Assembly: GCA_035555675.1 (NCBI GenBank)
Contig: DATMGH010000060.1
Location: 55,354-119,353 of the forward strand
Length of the DNA: 64,000 nt
DNA from: Solirubrobacter sp035555675
Lineage (GTDB): Bacteria; Actinomycetota; Thermoleophilia; Solirubrobacterales; Solirubrobacteraceae
Reading direction: 5' to 3'
The notes beneath the pieces were generated by a model. The model was not told the origin of the DNA, ran no database searches, and saw nothing but the letters and a program-made list of their open reading frames with translations. The translations under genes and the position numbers were made by a program. This document shows positions 1 to 7,825 of this stretch, one piece after another (position 1 is the first letter of the stretch; every line of letters begins with the position of its first letter).

Positions 1-382
1 CCTCGGTGAGGTCGAGCCGGAACAGGTGCGACGGGCCGTTGGCGCCCGCCTCCCCGTTGCGTTCGCGGACCTCGACGGGATCGAGGATCTCGACCGCGAC
101 GCCGGCCAGCTTCGCGTCCCCCGCCCAGTCGTCGTCGGGCTCGCCGGAGCCCGAGTGCAGCGCGAAGCGCCCGTCGCGCTGGAGGTCGTGCGCCTTGAGC
201 GCCTGCCACATCGACCCGATCCACAGCTCGCCGTCCTGGAGCTGGGTCTCGGTGCCGGAGATGCGCGGCGAGCCGTCGGCGCGCAGCGTGGCGATCGTCT
301 TGTGCGTGTAGGCGTCGAGCCGGTCGCGCACGCGCTCGGCGAGCGCGGGCGCGGCGGCGGCGAACGCAGACCAGGAAGCCAT
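1..382 (-). CDS. Pyridoxamine 5'-phosphate oxidase-family protein (3' end cut by window edge)
   Basis: Reading leftward from an ATG at 382 gives 127 codons without a stop, running off the left edge. The N-terminal segment reads like a split-barrel flavin/PNPOx-family protein: a helix is followed by TIATLRADGSPRISGT, then by LWIGSM and a KAHDLQRDGRFALHSG stretch, the usual order of strands and the cofactor-facing loop in this family. Members bind FMN, F420 or heme, and the substrate cannot be told from here. The gene diverges from the AraC-DinB regulator at 467, so the 84-bp gap between them must hold both promoters. The C-terminal part is outside the window. Confidence 0.82.
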   Translation of the reverse strand, partial: MASWSAFAAAAPALAERVRDRLDAYTHKTIATLRADGSPRISGTETQLQDGELWIGSMWQALKAHDLQRDGRFALHSGSGEPDDDWAGDAKLAGVAVEILDPVEVRERNGEAGANGPSHLFRLDLTE

Positions 383-466
383 GGCGACGCACCGTGGCGC
401 ACGGGCGCGGCCGCGTCCAGCGAGACGTCGAAATCGATCAAGTGGGAGCGCGTCACCATTGGGCGC

Positions 467-1345
467 GTGGCCGACCGCCTGCGCGAACTGCTCGACCTCG
501 TCCTCGCGTCGCTCGACGAGCCCGCGGACGGCGCGGCGCTGGCGCGCCGTGCGCACTTCTCGCGCGACCACCTCGACCGGCTGCTGGCGGCCGCGACGGG
601 CGAGTCGCCGGTCGCCCTGCGCCGCCGGCTGCTGCTCGAGCGCGCCGCGCACCGGTTGCGCGAGGGCGCGCCCATCGACGAGACCGCGGCCGCCGCCGGC
701 TACGGCTCCCCCGCCGCGTTCTCGCGCGCGTTCGCCCGCGCCTTCGGCGCGCCGCCGAGCCGCTACGCCGGCCCGGTCGAGCTGGCCGCGCCGAACGGCA
801 TCCACTTCCACCCGCCCGCGGGCCTGCTGATCCCGGGACCGACGCGCTCCACCGACCTCACGGACCGGCTCGTCGGCCACCATCTCGATCGCACGCGCAC
901 GCTGCTGGCGATCGCGGCCGCGCTCCCGCCGGAGGACCTCGAGCGCGAGCTGCGCCCCGGCCTGCACGTCACGTGGTTCGAAGGCCACGAGCCCAGCGCC
1001 CAGCTGATGTGCGAGCGGCTCGTGTTCACGCTCGAGGTCTGGGTCGCCGCGATGGCGGGCGAGGCGCCGCCGCGCGGCACCGGGCCGCTGCTGCCGCGCT
1101 TCGAGCGCGCGGCGCGCGCGTTCGAGCGGCTGGCGAAGCGCATCCGCGACCGCGCCGGCTTCGACGACGCGTTCGTCGACGCGCTGTGCGAGCCGCCCCA
1201 GTCGTTCACCTACGGCGGCGTGCTCGCGCACGTGCTCAGCTACGGCGCGGTCCGGCGCGAGACGCTGGCCGGCGTCCTGCGCGAGCTCGGCGCCGACGTC
1301 CCGCCGGGCGACCCGATCCTCTGGGAGGCCGAGCGGCGGGCCTGA
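467..1345 (+). CDS. AraC-type HTH regulator fused to DinB-like domain
   Basis: 292 aa from GTG 467. The frame stays open upstream, but no plausible start or homology is visible there. Residues 1-100 form the double helix-turn-helix of AraC/XylS regulators: ALARRAHFSRDHLDRLL, then LLLERAAHRLREG and ETAAAAGYGSPAAFSRAFARAFG followed by P.RYA. The remaining ~190 residues look like the four-helix DinB fold (GHHLDRTRTLLAIAAAL early, a YGGVLAHVLSYGAVRRETL helix late). AraC-DinB fusions are found in actinobacteria, where the DinB part is thought to sense a ligand or metal; its ligand here is unknown. It may control the divergent PNPOx-like gene. Confidence 0.8.
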   Translation: MADRLRELLDLVLASLDEPADGAALARRAHFSRDHLDRLLAAATGESPVALRRRLLLERAAHRLREGAPIDETAAAAGYGSPAAFSRAFARAFGAPPSRYAGPVELAAPNGIHFHPPAGLLIPGPTRSTDLTDRLVGHHLDRTRTLLAIAAALPPEDLERELRPGLHVTWFEGHEPSAQLMCERLVFTLEVWVAAMAGEAPPRGTGPLLPRFERAARAFERLAKRIRDRAGFDDAFVDALCEPPQSFTYGGVLAHVLSYGAVRRETLAGVLRELGADVPPGDPILWEAERRA

Positions 1346-1348
1346 GCG

Positions 1349-1798
1349 TCAGTACTGCGGGCCCCAGCGCATCGGGCGATGGTGCGCGCGCCGGCGGCGC
1401 GCCGTCGCCACGATCAGCAGCGCGACCAGCAGGATCGGGCCGAGCACGAAGCTGAGCGCGAACACGGTCGCGATCAGCGCGACGCCGAGCGCCAGCACGA
1501 CGCCGACGGCCGGGACGCCGACGAGCAGCAGCGCGCACACGCCCGCGACGATCACCCCCGGGTGCGGGCCGCGACGCACCGGCCGGGGCGGAGCGGGCCG
1601 CGGCGCCGGGGCGCGCCCGCGGCGCGGGAGGTCGGCGATCAGGCGCTCGAGGTCGCCGACCGTGACGGCCGCGTAGGCCTGCCCGATGCGCTCCTCGAGC
1701 TCCTCGTCGTCGAGCCGCCCGAGCAGCGCGTGCTCGCGCAGGAAGGCCACCACGCGTTCGCGTTCGGCGTCGGACGCACGGAGCTCGGAGTACGTCAT
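1349..1798 (-). CDS. DUF1707 domain membrane protein
   Basis: 149 aa from ATG 1798; an in-frame start 36 bp upstream would add a proline-rich stretch unlike the family, so the internal ATG is preferred. The N-terminal ~55 residues match the DUF1707/SHOCT-like module of actinobacterial proteins: LRASDAERERVVAFLREH followed by GRLDDEELEERIGQAYAAVTVGDLERLIADLP. A proline/arginine-rich linker leads to two hydrophobic segments (about residues 80-100 and 103-130) and a short basic tail. Function is unknown; such proteins are often envelope-linked. It converges tail to tail with the AraC-DinB gene with only 3 bp between stops. Confidence 0.85.
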   Translation of the reverse strand: MTYSELRASDAERERVVAFLREHALLGRLDDEELEERIGQAYAAVTVGDLERLIADLPRRGRAPAPRPAPPRPVRRGPHPGVIVAGVCALLLVGVPAVGVVLALGVALIATVFALSFVLGPILLVALLIVATARRRRAHHRPMRWGPQY

Positions 1799-1923
1799 GC
1801 CGTCCAGTGTGGGCGTTCGGATGCGCGAATGCAAGGCGAACGGACAAGTCTCCGGTTAGCCCCACCCGCTCAGCGTTGATTCATCTCCACGGCCACCGCG
1901 CCCGGTCGGCGAAGCCTGTGGGG

Positions 1924-1929
1924 TAGTTT
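1924..1929 (+). promoter_or_regulatory. Candidate -10 box (TAGTTT) for the M14 peptidase
   Basis: TAGTTT lies 27 bp before the ATG at 1957. A purine-rich Shine-Dalgarno sequence (GGGGAGGGAG) lies between it and the start, so this mRNA would have a short leader of about 20 nt. No good -35 hexamer was found. Confidence 0.4.
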
Positions 1930-1956
1930 TCTCACCCACCTTACGGGGAGGGAGCT

Positions 1957-3999
1957 ATGAGGGGTACGGCCGTATCCGCGGTGGTCATGGCCGCGGCGCT
2001 GGTCCTCCCGTGCGCGGCGGGCGCACAGGAGCCCAACCAGGTCACCGGGCTGAGCGCGGCGCAGGACGTCGGGTTCACCACGCTCAGGTGGGCGCCGGTC
2101 GCGGGGGCGACCGACTACCAGATCGAGCGCACGCCGGTGGACGCCAGCGATCAGCCGACGGGAGCGGCGACGATCGTGGGCGTGTGGCAGCCGCAGCGGA
2201 CGATCACGCCGGCGCAGCCGGCGTTCGCGGAGTCCGGCTACGCGCTCGGCGGGCGGTACTCGTGGCGCGTGCGGGCGCGCTTCGGGACCGCCGATCCGCA
2301 GCCGTACTCGGCGCCGGTGACGGCGACGACGCTGCCGGTCCCGGGCACCGGGCCGGTCGGCGGGCTGCGGACGGCCTGGGAGGACCGCACGACGAACGTG
2401 TACACGAGCGACGTCGAGGAGGCGGCCTACACGGCGGCGCTCGACGCGGCCAGCGACCGCGTGCGCGTGGTCGAGCTCGCGCGCACGCTCGAGAACCGGC
2501 CGATGAACATGCTCGTCATCGGCTACCCGAAGCCGCCGGACACGGCCGCGGAGATCTCCGCCAAGCCGACGTACGCGCTCAACTGCAACGTGCACGGCAA
2601 CGAGGCCTCCGGCCGCGAGTCCTGCTTCACGATGGCCCGCCAGCTGGCCGCCACCGAGGACCCGGCGCTGCTCGAGCTGCTCTCGCGGATCGTCGTGCTG
2701 ATCGTGCCGTCGACCAACCCGGACGGCCGCGCGCACAACACGCGCGGCAACACCACCGGGCAGGACCTCAACCGCGACCACGCGCTGATCGAGCAGAACG
2801 AGACCAAGGGCCTCGCGAAGCTGATCCGCGACTACACGCCGGACGTGATGGTCGACAACCACGAGGGCGACAGCGAGGACCTGCCGATCCTCGGCGCGCG
2901 CCACCTCAACGTCGAGCAGAGCCTGTTCGACGAGGGCAAGCTGATGGTCAACGAGTGGATGTACGGCGCGGCGGCGCAGTCGGGCTGGTGGATGGGCCCG
3001 TACAGCACCGGCGGCGACAGCCACGAGGGCATCCTGCGCAACACGGGGGCGCTCAAGAACGGCGTCAGCATGCTGGGCGAGGCGCGCGCCGGGGGCGGCG
3101 CGACGCGGCCGGCCGAGGGGTCGACCAACTCGCGCGCGAACGAGAGCCGCAAGGTCTACGCGCACCTGTGGGAGAACTGGGAGGGCCTGCGCTACCTGGC
3201 CGCGCGGCTGCCGCAGATCCAGGCGGCGATCGCGAACTCGGTCTCGCTCTACACCGGCGGCGCGTTCACGCGCACGGTGCTGCGCGGGGCGTACCCGTGG
3301 CCGTCGGTGCCGAGCGTCGGCGAGGGGTCCAACGCGCCCGACGTCGACGCGCCGACCGCGGCCCGGATCCTCGATCCGGCGCCCTGCGGCTACTTCATCC
3401 CGCAGGCCGAGTACACGGCGGCGCGCGGGACGTTCGGCAGCGTCGAGGAGCGGCTCGCGATCCACGGCATCAAGGTCGAGCCGCAGGCCGGCGGCGTGCT
3501 GGTGCCGCTGCGCCAGCCGTACGGCGGCCTGGTCGCGCCGCTGCTGGACGCCAACGCGGTGCTGCCGATGATCCCGACCGCGCAGCGGCGCTACTCGTGC
3601 CCGAAGGTCGACTTCACCGTGTCCGGCACGGTCCCGGCGACGCTGTCGCTGGGGCTCGACGGGCCGGCGAGCTTCGGCGCGTTCACGGCGGGCGTGGACC
3701 GCGACTACCTCACGTCCGCGACCGCGACCGTGGTCTCGACCGCGGGCGACGCGACGCTGACCGCGTCGGACCCGAGCGACGACCACGCGGGCCATCTCGT
3801 CAACGGCGCGTTCTTCCTGGCGCAGCCGCTGCAGGTCTCCGGGTCGGCCCTGCCGGCCACGGTCAAGACCTACGACGCGCCGGTCGCCAACGACACGGTC
3901 ACGATCGACTTCAAGCAGTCGATCGGCGCCGCTGACGCGCTGCGCACCGGGACCTACTCGAAGACGCTCACGTTCACGCTGTCCACGACGACGCCTTAG
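1957..3999 (+). CDS. Secreted M14-family zinc carboxypeptidase with N-terminal FN3-like domain
   Basis: 680 aa. Residues 1-24 form a Sec signal peptide ending AAGA. Residues ~27-125 look like a fibronectin type III fold (AAQDVGFTTLRWAPVAGATD, YSWRVRARF). The M14 catalytic domain follows: zinc ligands H213 and E216 in NVHGNEASGR, the NPDGR signature at 254-258, DLNRD at 270-274, third zinc ligand H302 in VDNHEGD, and the likely general-base glutamate E375 in MLGEARAG. The C-terminal ~250 residues are beta-rich and may be a further binding domain. It should cleave C-terminal residues from peptides outside the cell. A strong Shine-Dalgarno sequence (GGGAGGGAG) sets the ATG start. It is monocistronic, with the next gene 64 bp away. 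Confidence 0.9.
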   Translation: MRGTAVSAVVMAAALVLPCAAGAQEPNQVTGLSAAQDVGFTTLRWAPVAGATDYQIERTPVDASDQPTGAATIVGVWQPQRTITPAQPAFAESGYALGGRYSWRVRARFGTADPQPYSAPVTATTLPVPGTGPVGGLRTAWEDRTTNVYTSDVEEAAYTAALDAASDRVRVVELARTLENRPMNMLVIGYPKPPDTAAEISAKPTYALNCNVHGNEASGRESCFTMARQLAATEDPALLELLSRIVVLIVPSTNPDGRAHNTRGNTTGQDLNRDHALIEQNETKGLAKLIRDYTPDVMVDNHEGDSEDLPILGARHLNVEQSLFDEGKLMVNEWMYGAAAQSGWWMGPYSTGGDSHEGILRNTGALKNGVSMLGEARAGGGATRPAEGSTNSRANESRKVYAHLWENWEGLRYLAARLPQIQAAIANSVSLYTGGAFTRTVLRGAYPWPSVPSVGEGSNAPDVDAPTAARILDPAPCGYFIPQAEYTAARGTFGSVEERLAIHGIKVEPQAGGVLVPLRQPYGGLVAPLLDANAVLPMIPTAQRRYSCPKVDFTVSGTVPATLSLGLDGPASFGAFTAGVDRDYLTSATATVVSTAGDATLTASDPSDDHAGHLVNGAFFLAQPLQVSGSALPATVKTYDAPVANDTVTIDFKQSIGAADALRTGTYSKTLTFTLSTTTP

Positions 4000-4063
4000 G
4001 GCCGGGGGTGACGGGCCGGGGCCGGTGCGCGGCCCCGGCGCCGTCTGGCACGATGCGCGTGCG

Positions 4064-5326
4064 ATGAAGATCACCGGGATCCACACCGCCGTCGTCGAGG
4101 CGAACTACGACTGGACCTTCGTGCGCGTCGACGCCGGCGAGCGGTCCGGCATCGGGGAGTGCTTCTGCGCTCCCGGGCTGACCGCGATCGTGCGCGACCT
4201 GGCGCCGCTGCTGATCGGCGAGGACGCGCGCGACGTCGACCGCCTGTGGGCGAAGCTGCGCTGGGGCGCGTCGGGCGCGGGCTCCTCGGCGGGGATCGTC
4301 TACAACGCGATCTCCGGGATCGAGGCCGCGCTCTGGGACGCGGTCGGGCAGGAGTACGGCGTGCCGATCCACCGGCTGCTCGGCGGCCGCTTCCGGGACT
4401 CGGTGCGCATGTACGCGGACTGCCACGCCGGCGAGGCGCTGCACTCGATGGACGCGACGATGGTCGAGCGGCCCGCGCGCTGGGCGGACTCGGAGGTCGT
4501 GGTGGCGGCGCCGGACGCGATCCGCAACCCGGAGCACGGGCGCGCCTACGCGAAGGCCGCGCCGGGCGAGGTGTTCACGCCCGAGCTGTACGCGGCGCGG
4601 GCGCGCCAGGTCGTCGCCGAGCTCGGGTTCAGCGCGCTGAAGTTCGACCTCGACGTGCCGACGCCGTATCTGCGCGACACCGCGTCCGGGACGCTGTCGC
4701 GGGCGGAGATCCGGTACATGGTCTCGCTCGCCGCGGCGGTGATCGACGCCGTCGGCGACGAGGTCGACGTCGCGTTCGACTGCCACTGGCGCTACCAGGT
4801 GGCCGACGCGGCCCGGCTGGCGCACGAGCTCGAGCCGCTGGGCCTGATGTGGCTCGAGGACCCGGTGCCGCCGGAGAACGTCGCGGCGCTGGCGCGGGTC
4901 ACCCGCTCCACCTCGACGCCGATCGGGACGGGCGAGAACGGGTACATGCGGCACGGGTTCCGGGAGGCGTTCGAGGCGGGCGCGCTCGACGTCTGCGCGC
5001 CGGACCCGCAGAAGACCGGCGGGCTGCTGGAGACGCGCCGGATCGCCGACTACGCCGACACGCACTACGTCTCGATGGCGCCGCACTGCATCGCGTCGCC
5101 GATCGGGACGCTCGGGGCGGTGCACGTCGCGGCCGCGATCCCGAACTTCCTGGCGCTCGAGTGGCACGGGATGAGCGTGCCGTTCTGGAAGGATCTGGCG
5201 ATGGACTGGGACGGGATCGTCGGCGGGCAGATCGCGGTGCCGGACGCCCCCGGGCTCGGCGTCACCTTGAACCTCGACCTCGCGCGGTCCTACGCCCGGC
5301 CGGGCGAGCCGTTCTTCGACGAATGA
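4064..5326 (+). CDS. Mandelate racemase/muconate lactonizing enzyme (enolase superfamily) protein
   Basis: 420 aa from ATG 4064. N-terminal capping domain (GIGECFCAPGLT, IEAALWDAVGQEYGVPIHRLLGG) followed by a TIM barrel. Mg2+ ligands are expected at D239 (VAFDCHW), E265 (MWLEDPVPPEN) and E291 (GTGENGY); H341 in MAPHC is the usual barrel histidine base. The second strand has only one lysine (K193 in ALKFDLD) and not the KxK pair of true mandelate racemases, which fits an acid-sugar dehydratase such as the galactonate dehydratase group better than a racemase. The substrate is not assignable. It overlaps the downstream oxidoreductase at ATGA, so the two are translationally coupled and probably act in one catabolic route. 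Confidence 0.85.
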   Translation: MKITGIHTAVVEANYDWTFVRVDAGERSGIGECFCAPGLTAIVRDLAPLLIGEDARDVDRLWAKLRWGASGAGSSAGIVYNAISGIEAALWDAVGQEYGVPIHRLLGGRFRDSVRMYADCHAGEALHSMDATMVERPARWADSEVVVAAPDAIRNPEHGRAYAKAAPGEVFTPELYAARARQVVAELGFSALKFDLDVPTPYLRDTASGTLSRAEIRYMVSLAAAVIDAVGDEVDVAFDCHWRYQVADAARLAHELEPLGLMWLEDPVPPENVAALARVTRSTSTPIGTGENGYMRHGFREAFEAGALDVCAPDPQKTGGLLETRRIADYADTHYVSMAPHCIASPIGTLGAVHVAAAIPNFLALEWHGMSVPFWKDLAMDWDGIVGGQIAVPDAPGLGVTLNLDLARSYARPGEPFFDE

Positions 5327-6294
5327 TCGCCGCGCTGTACCGGGAGACGGGCGGCTCGGACGTCCTGCGCGTCGAGGAGATCGAGACGCCGGAGCCCGGG
5401 CCGGGCGAGGTGCGCGTGCGGGTGGCGGTCGCGGGCGTGAACCCGACCGACTGGAAGTCGCGCGCCGGCGCGACGGGGTCGCTGGCCTTCGAGCTCCAGG
5501 TGCCCGGGCAGGACGGCGCGGGCGTGATCGACGCGGTCGGCGCCGGTGTCGACGAGGAGCGCCTCGGCGAGCGCGTGTGGCTGTACTTCGCCGCGTGGCA
5601 GCGGCAGTGGGGCACCGCGGCGGAGTACTGCGTGGTGCCGGCCGAGCAGGCGGTGCCGCTGCCGGCGAGCGCCTCGTTCGAGCTCGGCGCGTCGCTCGGG
5701 ATCCCCGCGCTGACGGCCTACCACTGCCTGCGCGCGGACGGGCCGCTCGACGACGCGTCGGTGCTGGTGGCGGGCGGGGCGGGCGCCGTCGGGCACGCCG
5801 CGATCGAGCTGGCGAAGTGGTCGGGCGCGTCGGTCGTCGCGACCGTGTCCAACGCCGAGAAGGCCGAGCTGGCGCGGGCCGCGGGGGCGGACGCCGTGGT
5901 CGACTACCGGGCCGGCGACGCCGCCGACGCCGTGCTCGACTTCGCGCCGGAAGGCGTGGCGCGGATCGTCGAGCTCGCGCTCGGGCCGAACCTCGCGCTC
6001 GACCTGGCCGTGGCCGCGCCGGGAGCGACGATCGTCACCTACGCCGCCGACCAGGCCACGGCCGAGGTGCCGGTCCGGGCGCTGATGACGCCGAACCTGA
6101 CGCTGCGCTTCGTGCTCGTCTACACGATCCGGCGGGCGGCGCTGCGCGCGGCGGTCGACGGCGTCTCGCAGGCGCTGGCGGTCGGCGCCCTGACCACGCT
6201 GCCGGTGCACCGCTTCGCGCTGGCCGACGTCGCCGACGCCCACGACGCCGTCCAGGACGGGGCCGTCGGCAAGGTCGTCGTCGAGCTGCCGTGA
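5323..6294 (+). CDS. NADPH:quinone reductase-like MDR oxidoreductase (zinc-independent)
   Basis: 323 aa. ATG 5323 overlaps the stop of the dehydratase gene (ATGA). N-terminal GroES-like domain: VRVRVAVAGVNPTDWKSRAG and PGQDGAGVIDAVG. The Rossmann part follows with VLVAGGAGAVGHAAIELAKWSGASVVATVSN, an AGAxGxxA-type nucleotide site, and AGADAVVDYR. The structural and catalytic cysteine clusters of zinc alcohol dehydrogenases are missing, which puts it in the quinone oxidoreductase/zeta-crystallin branch of the medium-chain dehydrogenases. It probably reduces a conjugated carbonyl using NADPH. Coupling to the enolase-superfamily gene suggests a shared pathway, but the substrate is unknown. Confidence 0.85.
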   Translation: MIAALYRETGGSDVLRVEEIETPEPGPGEVRVRVAVAGVNPTDWKSRAGATGSLAFELQVPGQDGAGVIDAVGAGVDEERLGERVWLYFAAWQRQWGTAAEYCVVPAEQAVPLPASASFELGASLGIPALTAYHCLRADGPLDDASVLVAGGAGAVGHAAIELAKWSGASVVATVSNAEKAELARAAGADAVVDYRAGDAADAVLDFAPEGVARIVELALGPNLALDLAVAAPGATIVTYAADQATAEVPVRALMTPNLTLRFVLVYTIRRAALRAAVDGVSQALAVGALTTLPVHRFALADVADAHDAVQDGAVGKVVVELP

Positions 6295-6301
6295 AGTCCC
6301 G

Positions 6302-7456
6302 CTAGCGGCGGCGCGCCCGCGCCGTGTAGCGCCCGCCCGCGTGCACCAGCACGGTGCGCCGCTTGACCAGGTCGCGCACCTTCACGGCGCCCTCGGTCAC
6401 GCGCACCGTGGTCGCCGTGCACGTGTCCGACGTCAGCCAGCGCGTGCCGCGCACGGTCGCCGCCCCGTACTGCCCGCGCGTCGCGAAGCGGCCCTTGCCG
6501 GACCCCCACAGCTTGCGCGTCTTGACCTTGCGCGCGGAGGCGGTCGCGGTCGCCCGCCGGGCCTTCCGGCATCCGGTGAGCTTCTGCGAGAGCGTCAGCG
6601 TCGTCACCCCGCCCGTGTGGGAGACCTTGAAGACGCCGCTCGAGAACGTCGCGGCGCCGCCGTCGGAGCGCGTCAGCACGACCGCGCCCTTGCGCGCGTC
6701 GATCTCCGCGCCGTTGCGGACCGCGGTGTCCGCCAGCGGGACGAACTTCCGCGACCCCGGCACGCGCACGAGCACGGTCCCGCTCGCCTCGCGCGCCTCG
6801 ACGCTGCGTCCCGCCACCGCGCTGCCGCCCGCGCCGAGCGTGAGCCGCACGTTGTCCGCGTAGCCGTCGTTGTAGAAGCCCTCGGTGCGGGTCGCGGTGA
6901 TCGTGACCCGGATCGCGCGCGTGCCCGCCGGCAGCCGGAACGTGGCCGTGCGCCGCAGCAGCTCCGTGTTCTGATCGCGCTCCTGCGCGGTCACCGGCGG
7001 CAGGGCCACCGGCGCCGCCAGCGACGCGCCCGCCGCGTCGAGCGGCGTGGCGGAGACCGTCGCGGAGTCCTGCTGGCCCGCGAAGCCGCCCAACAGCGCC
7101 GACAGCGTCGCGTCCAGCCCCGCGTCGATCTCCGGCGCGGCGCGGCTGACGTCGACGACCTGCGACGCGCTCGCGACCTCGCCGCCCGGCCCGCCGGCGA
7201 AGAAGTTCGCGCCGCCGCCGAACTCGGCCGCGTTCTCCGGCGTCAGGAACCCCGAGCCGGTGGCGTAGGACACGGCGGTGAACGTCGAGTCGACCGTCCA
7301 GCCGGGGATCGGCACCTGCGTGCTGTCGTCGGTGGCGCCGGGCGCCGCTTCCGCGTCGCCGTTGACCAGGAGGTTTCCCGCCGGGACCTCGGCGCCCGCC
7401 GGCGCGGCCAGCAGCAGGGTGGCCGCCAGTGCGGCGAGACAGGCGCGTCCGTGCAT
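6302..7456 (-). CDS. Secreted protein with lectin-like N-terminal and FecR-like C-terminal domain
   Basis: 384 aa from ATG 7456. The first 12 codons of the open frame upstream are left out because MHGRACLAALAATLLLAAPAG makes a clean signal peptide. Residues ~25-215 start NLLVNGDAE and PIPGWTV, the opening of many jelly-roll carbohydrate-binding modules. Residues ~215-384 resemble the FecR-type beta domain common in Solirubrobacterales exoproteins: GTVLVRVPGSRKFVPL, AEIDARKGAVVLT, YGAATVRGTRWLTSDTC, VKVRDLVKRRTVLVHAGGRY. It is probably displayed on or near the cell surface. The stop lies 7 bp from the convergent oxidoreductase stop. Confidence 0.7.
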   Translation of the reverse strand: MHGRACLAALAATLLLAAPAGAEVPAGNLLVNGDAEAAPGATDDSTQVPIPGWTVDSTFTAVSYATGSGFLTPENAAEFGGGANFFAGGPGGEVASASQVVDVSRAAPEIDAGLDATLSALLGGFAGQQDSATVSATPLDAAGASLAAPVALPPVTAQERDQNTELLRRTATFRLPAGTRAIRVTITATRTEGFYNDGYADNVRLTLGAGGSAVAGRSVEAREASGTVLVRVPGSRKFVPLADTAVRNGAEIDARKGAVVLTRSDGGAATFSSGVFKVSHTGGVTTLTLSQKLTGCRKARRATATASARKVKTRKLWGSGKGRFATRGQYGAATVRGTRWLTSDTCTATTVRVTEGAVKVRDLVKRRTVLVHAGGRYTARARRR

Positions 7457-7501
7457 CGGCTCTAGCCTCTCACAGGCCCTGCTCCCTGTCATCTTCTCAT
7501 C

Positions 7502-7798
7502 GTGATCTCACTCAAGACGTTCCGCCTCGTCGCCACCGCCGAGGCGACGAGCTTCCTCCTGCTGCTGGTCGCCTCCGTCCTCAAGCGCACCGCCGACGCC
7601 GAGATCGGCGTGACGATCCTCGGCCCGATCCACGGCGCGCTGTTCTTGGCGTACGTGCTGCTCGCGTTCAACCTCAAGCCCGACCAGGGCTGGACGAGCA
7701 AGGAGACCGCGTTGATCCTGCTCGGCGCCGTGATCCCGTTCGGCGGCTACGTGGTCGACCGCTGGCTGGCGCGCCGGGAGCTGCAAGCCGCCACCTGA
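7502..7798 (+). CDS. DUF3817 small integral membrane protein
   Basis: 98 aa from GTG 7502. Three hydrophobic segments (about residues 8-28, 37-57, 68-86). FRLVATAEATSFLLLL and GPIHGALFLAYVLLAF are the recognisable DUF3817 motifs. The family is widespread in actinobacteria and has no established function. The start is 45 bp from the start of the divergent FecR-like gene, so the promoters must be compact. It is followed by the GGDEF-EAL gene with a 27-bp gap that contains a candidate -10 element. Confidence 0.85.
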   Translation: MISLKTFRLVATAEATSFLLLLVASVLKRTADAEIGVTILGPIHGALFLAYVLLAFNLKPDQGWTSKETALILLGAVIPFGGYVVDRWLARRELQAAT

Positions 7799-7813
7799 TG
7801 GTTTGATCCGGGC

Positions 7814-7819
7814 TACATT
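7814..7819 (+). promoter_or_regulatory. Candidate -10 box (TACATT) for leaderless GGDEF-EAL mRNA
   Basis: TACATT ends 6 nt before the TTG start at 7826. There is no Shine-Dalgarno sequence between them, so transcription would begin at or next to the start codon. One of a series of such arrangements in this window. Confidence 0.45.
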
Positions 7820-7825
7820 CGGGAC

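Noticed and set aside
1870..4086. Very long open frames antisense to real genes (for example 1870-4086, 23190-26024 and 51712-55815 on the minus strand)
   Set aside because: Their translations are Arg/Ala/Gly-rich with no domains, and each lies opposite a clearly recognisable gene (M14 peptidase, aconitase, alkaline phosphatase). Long antisense frames are expected at this GC content.
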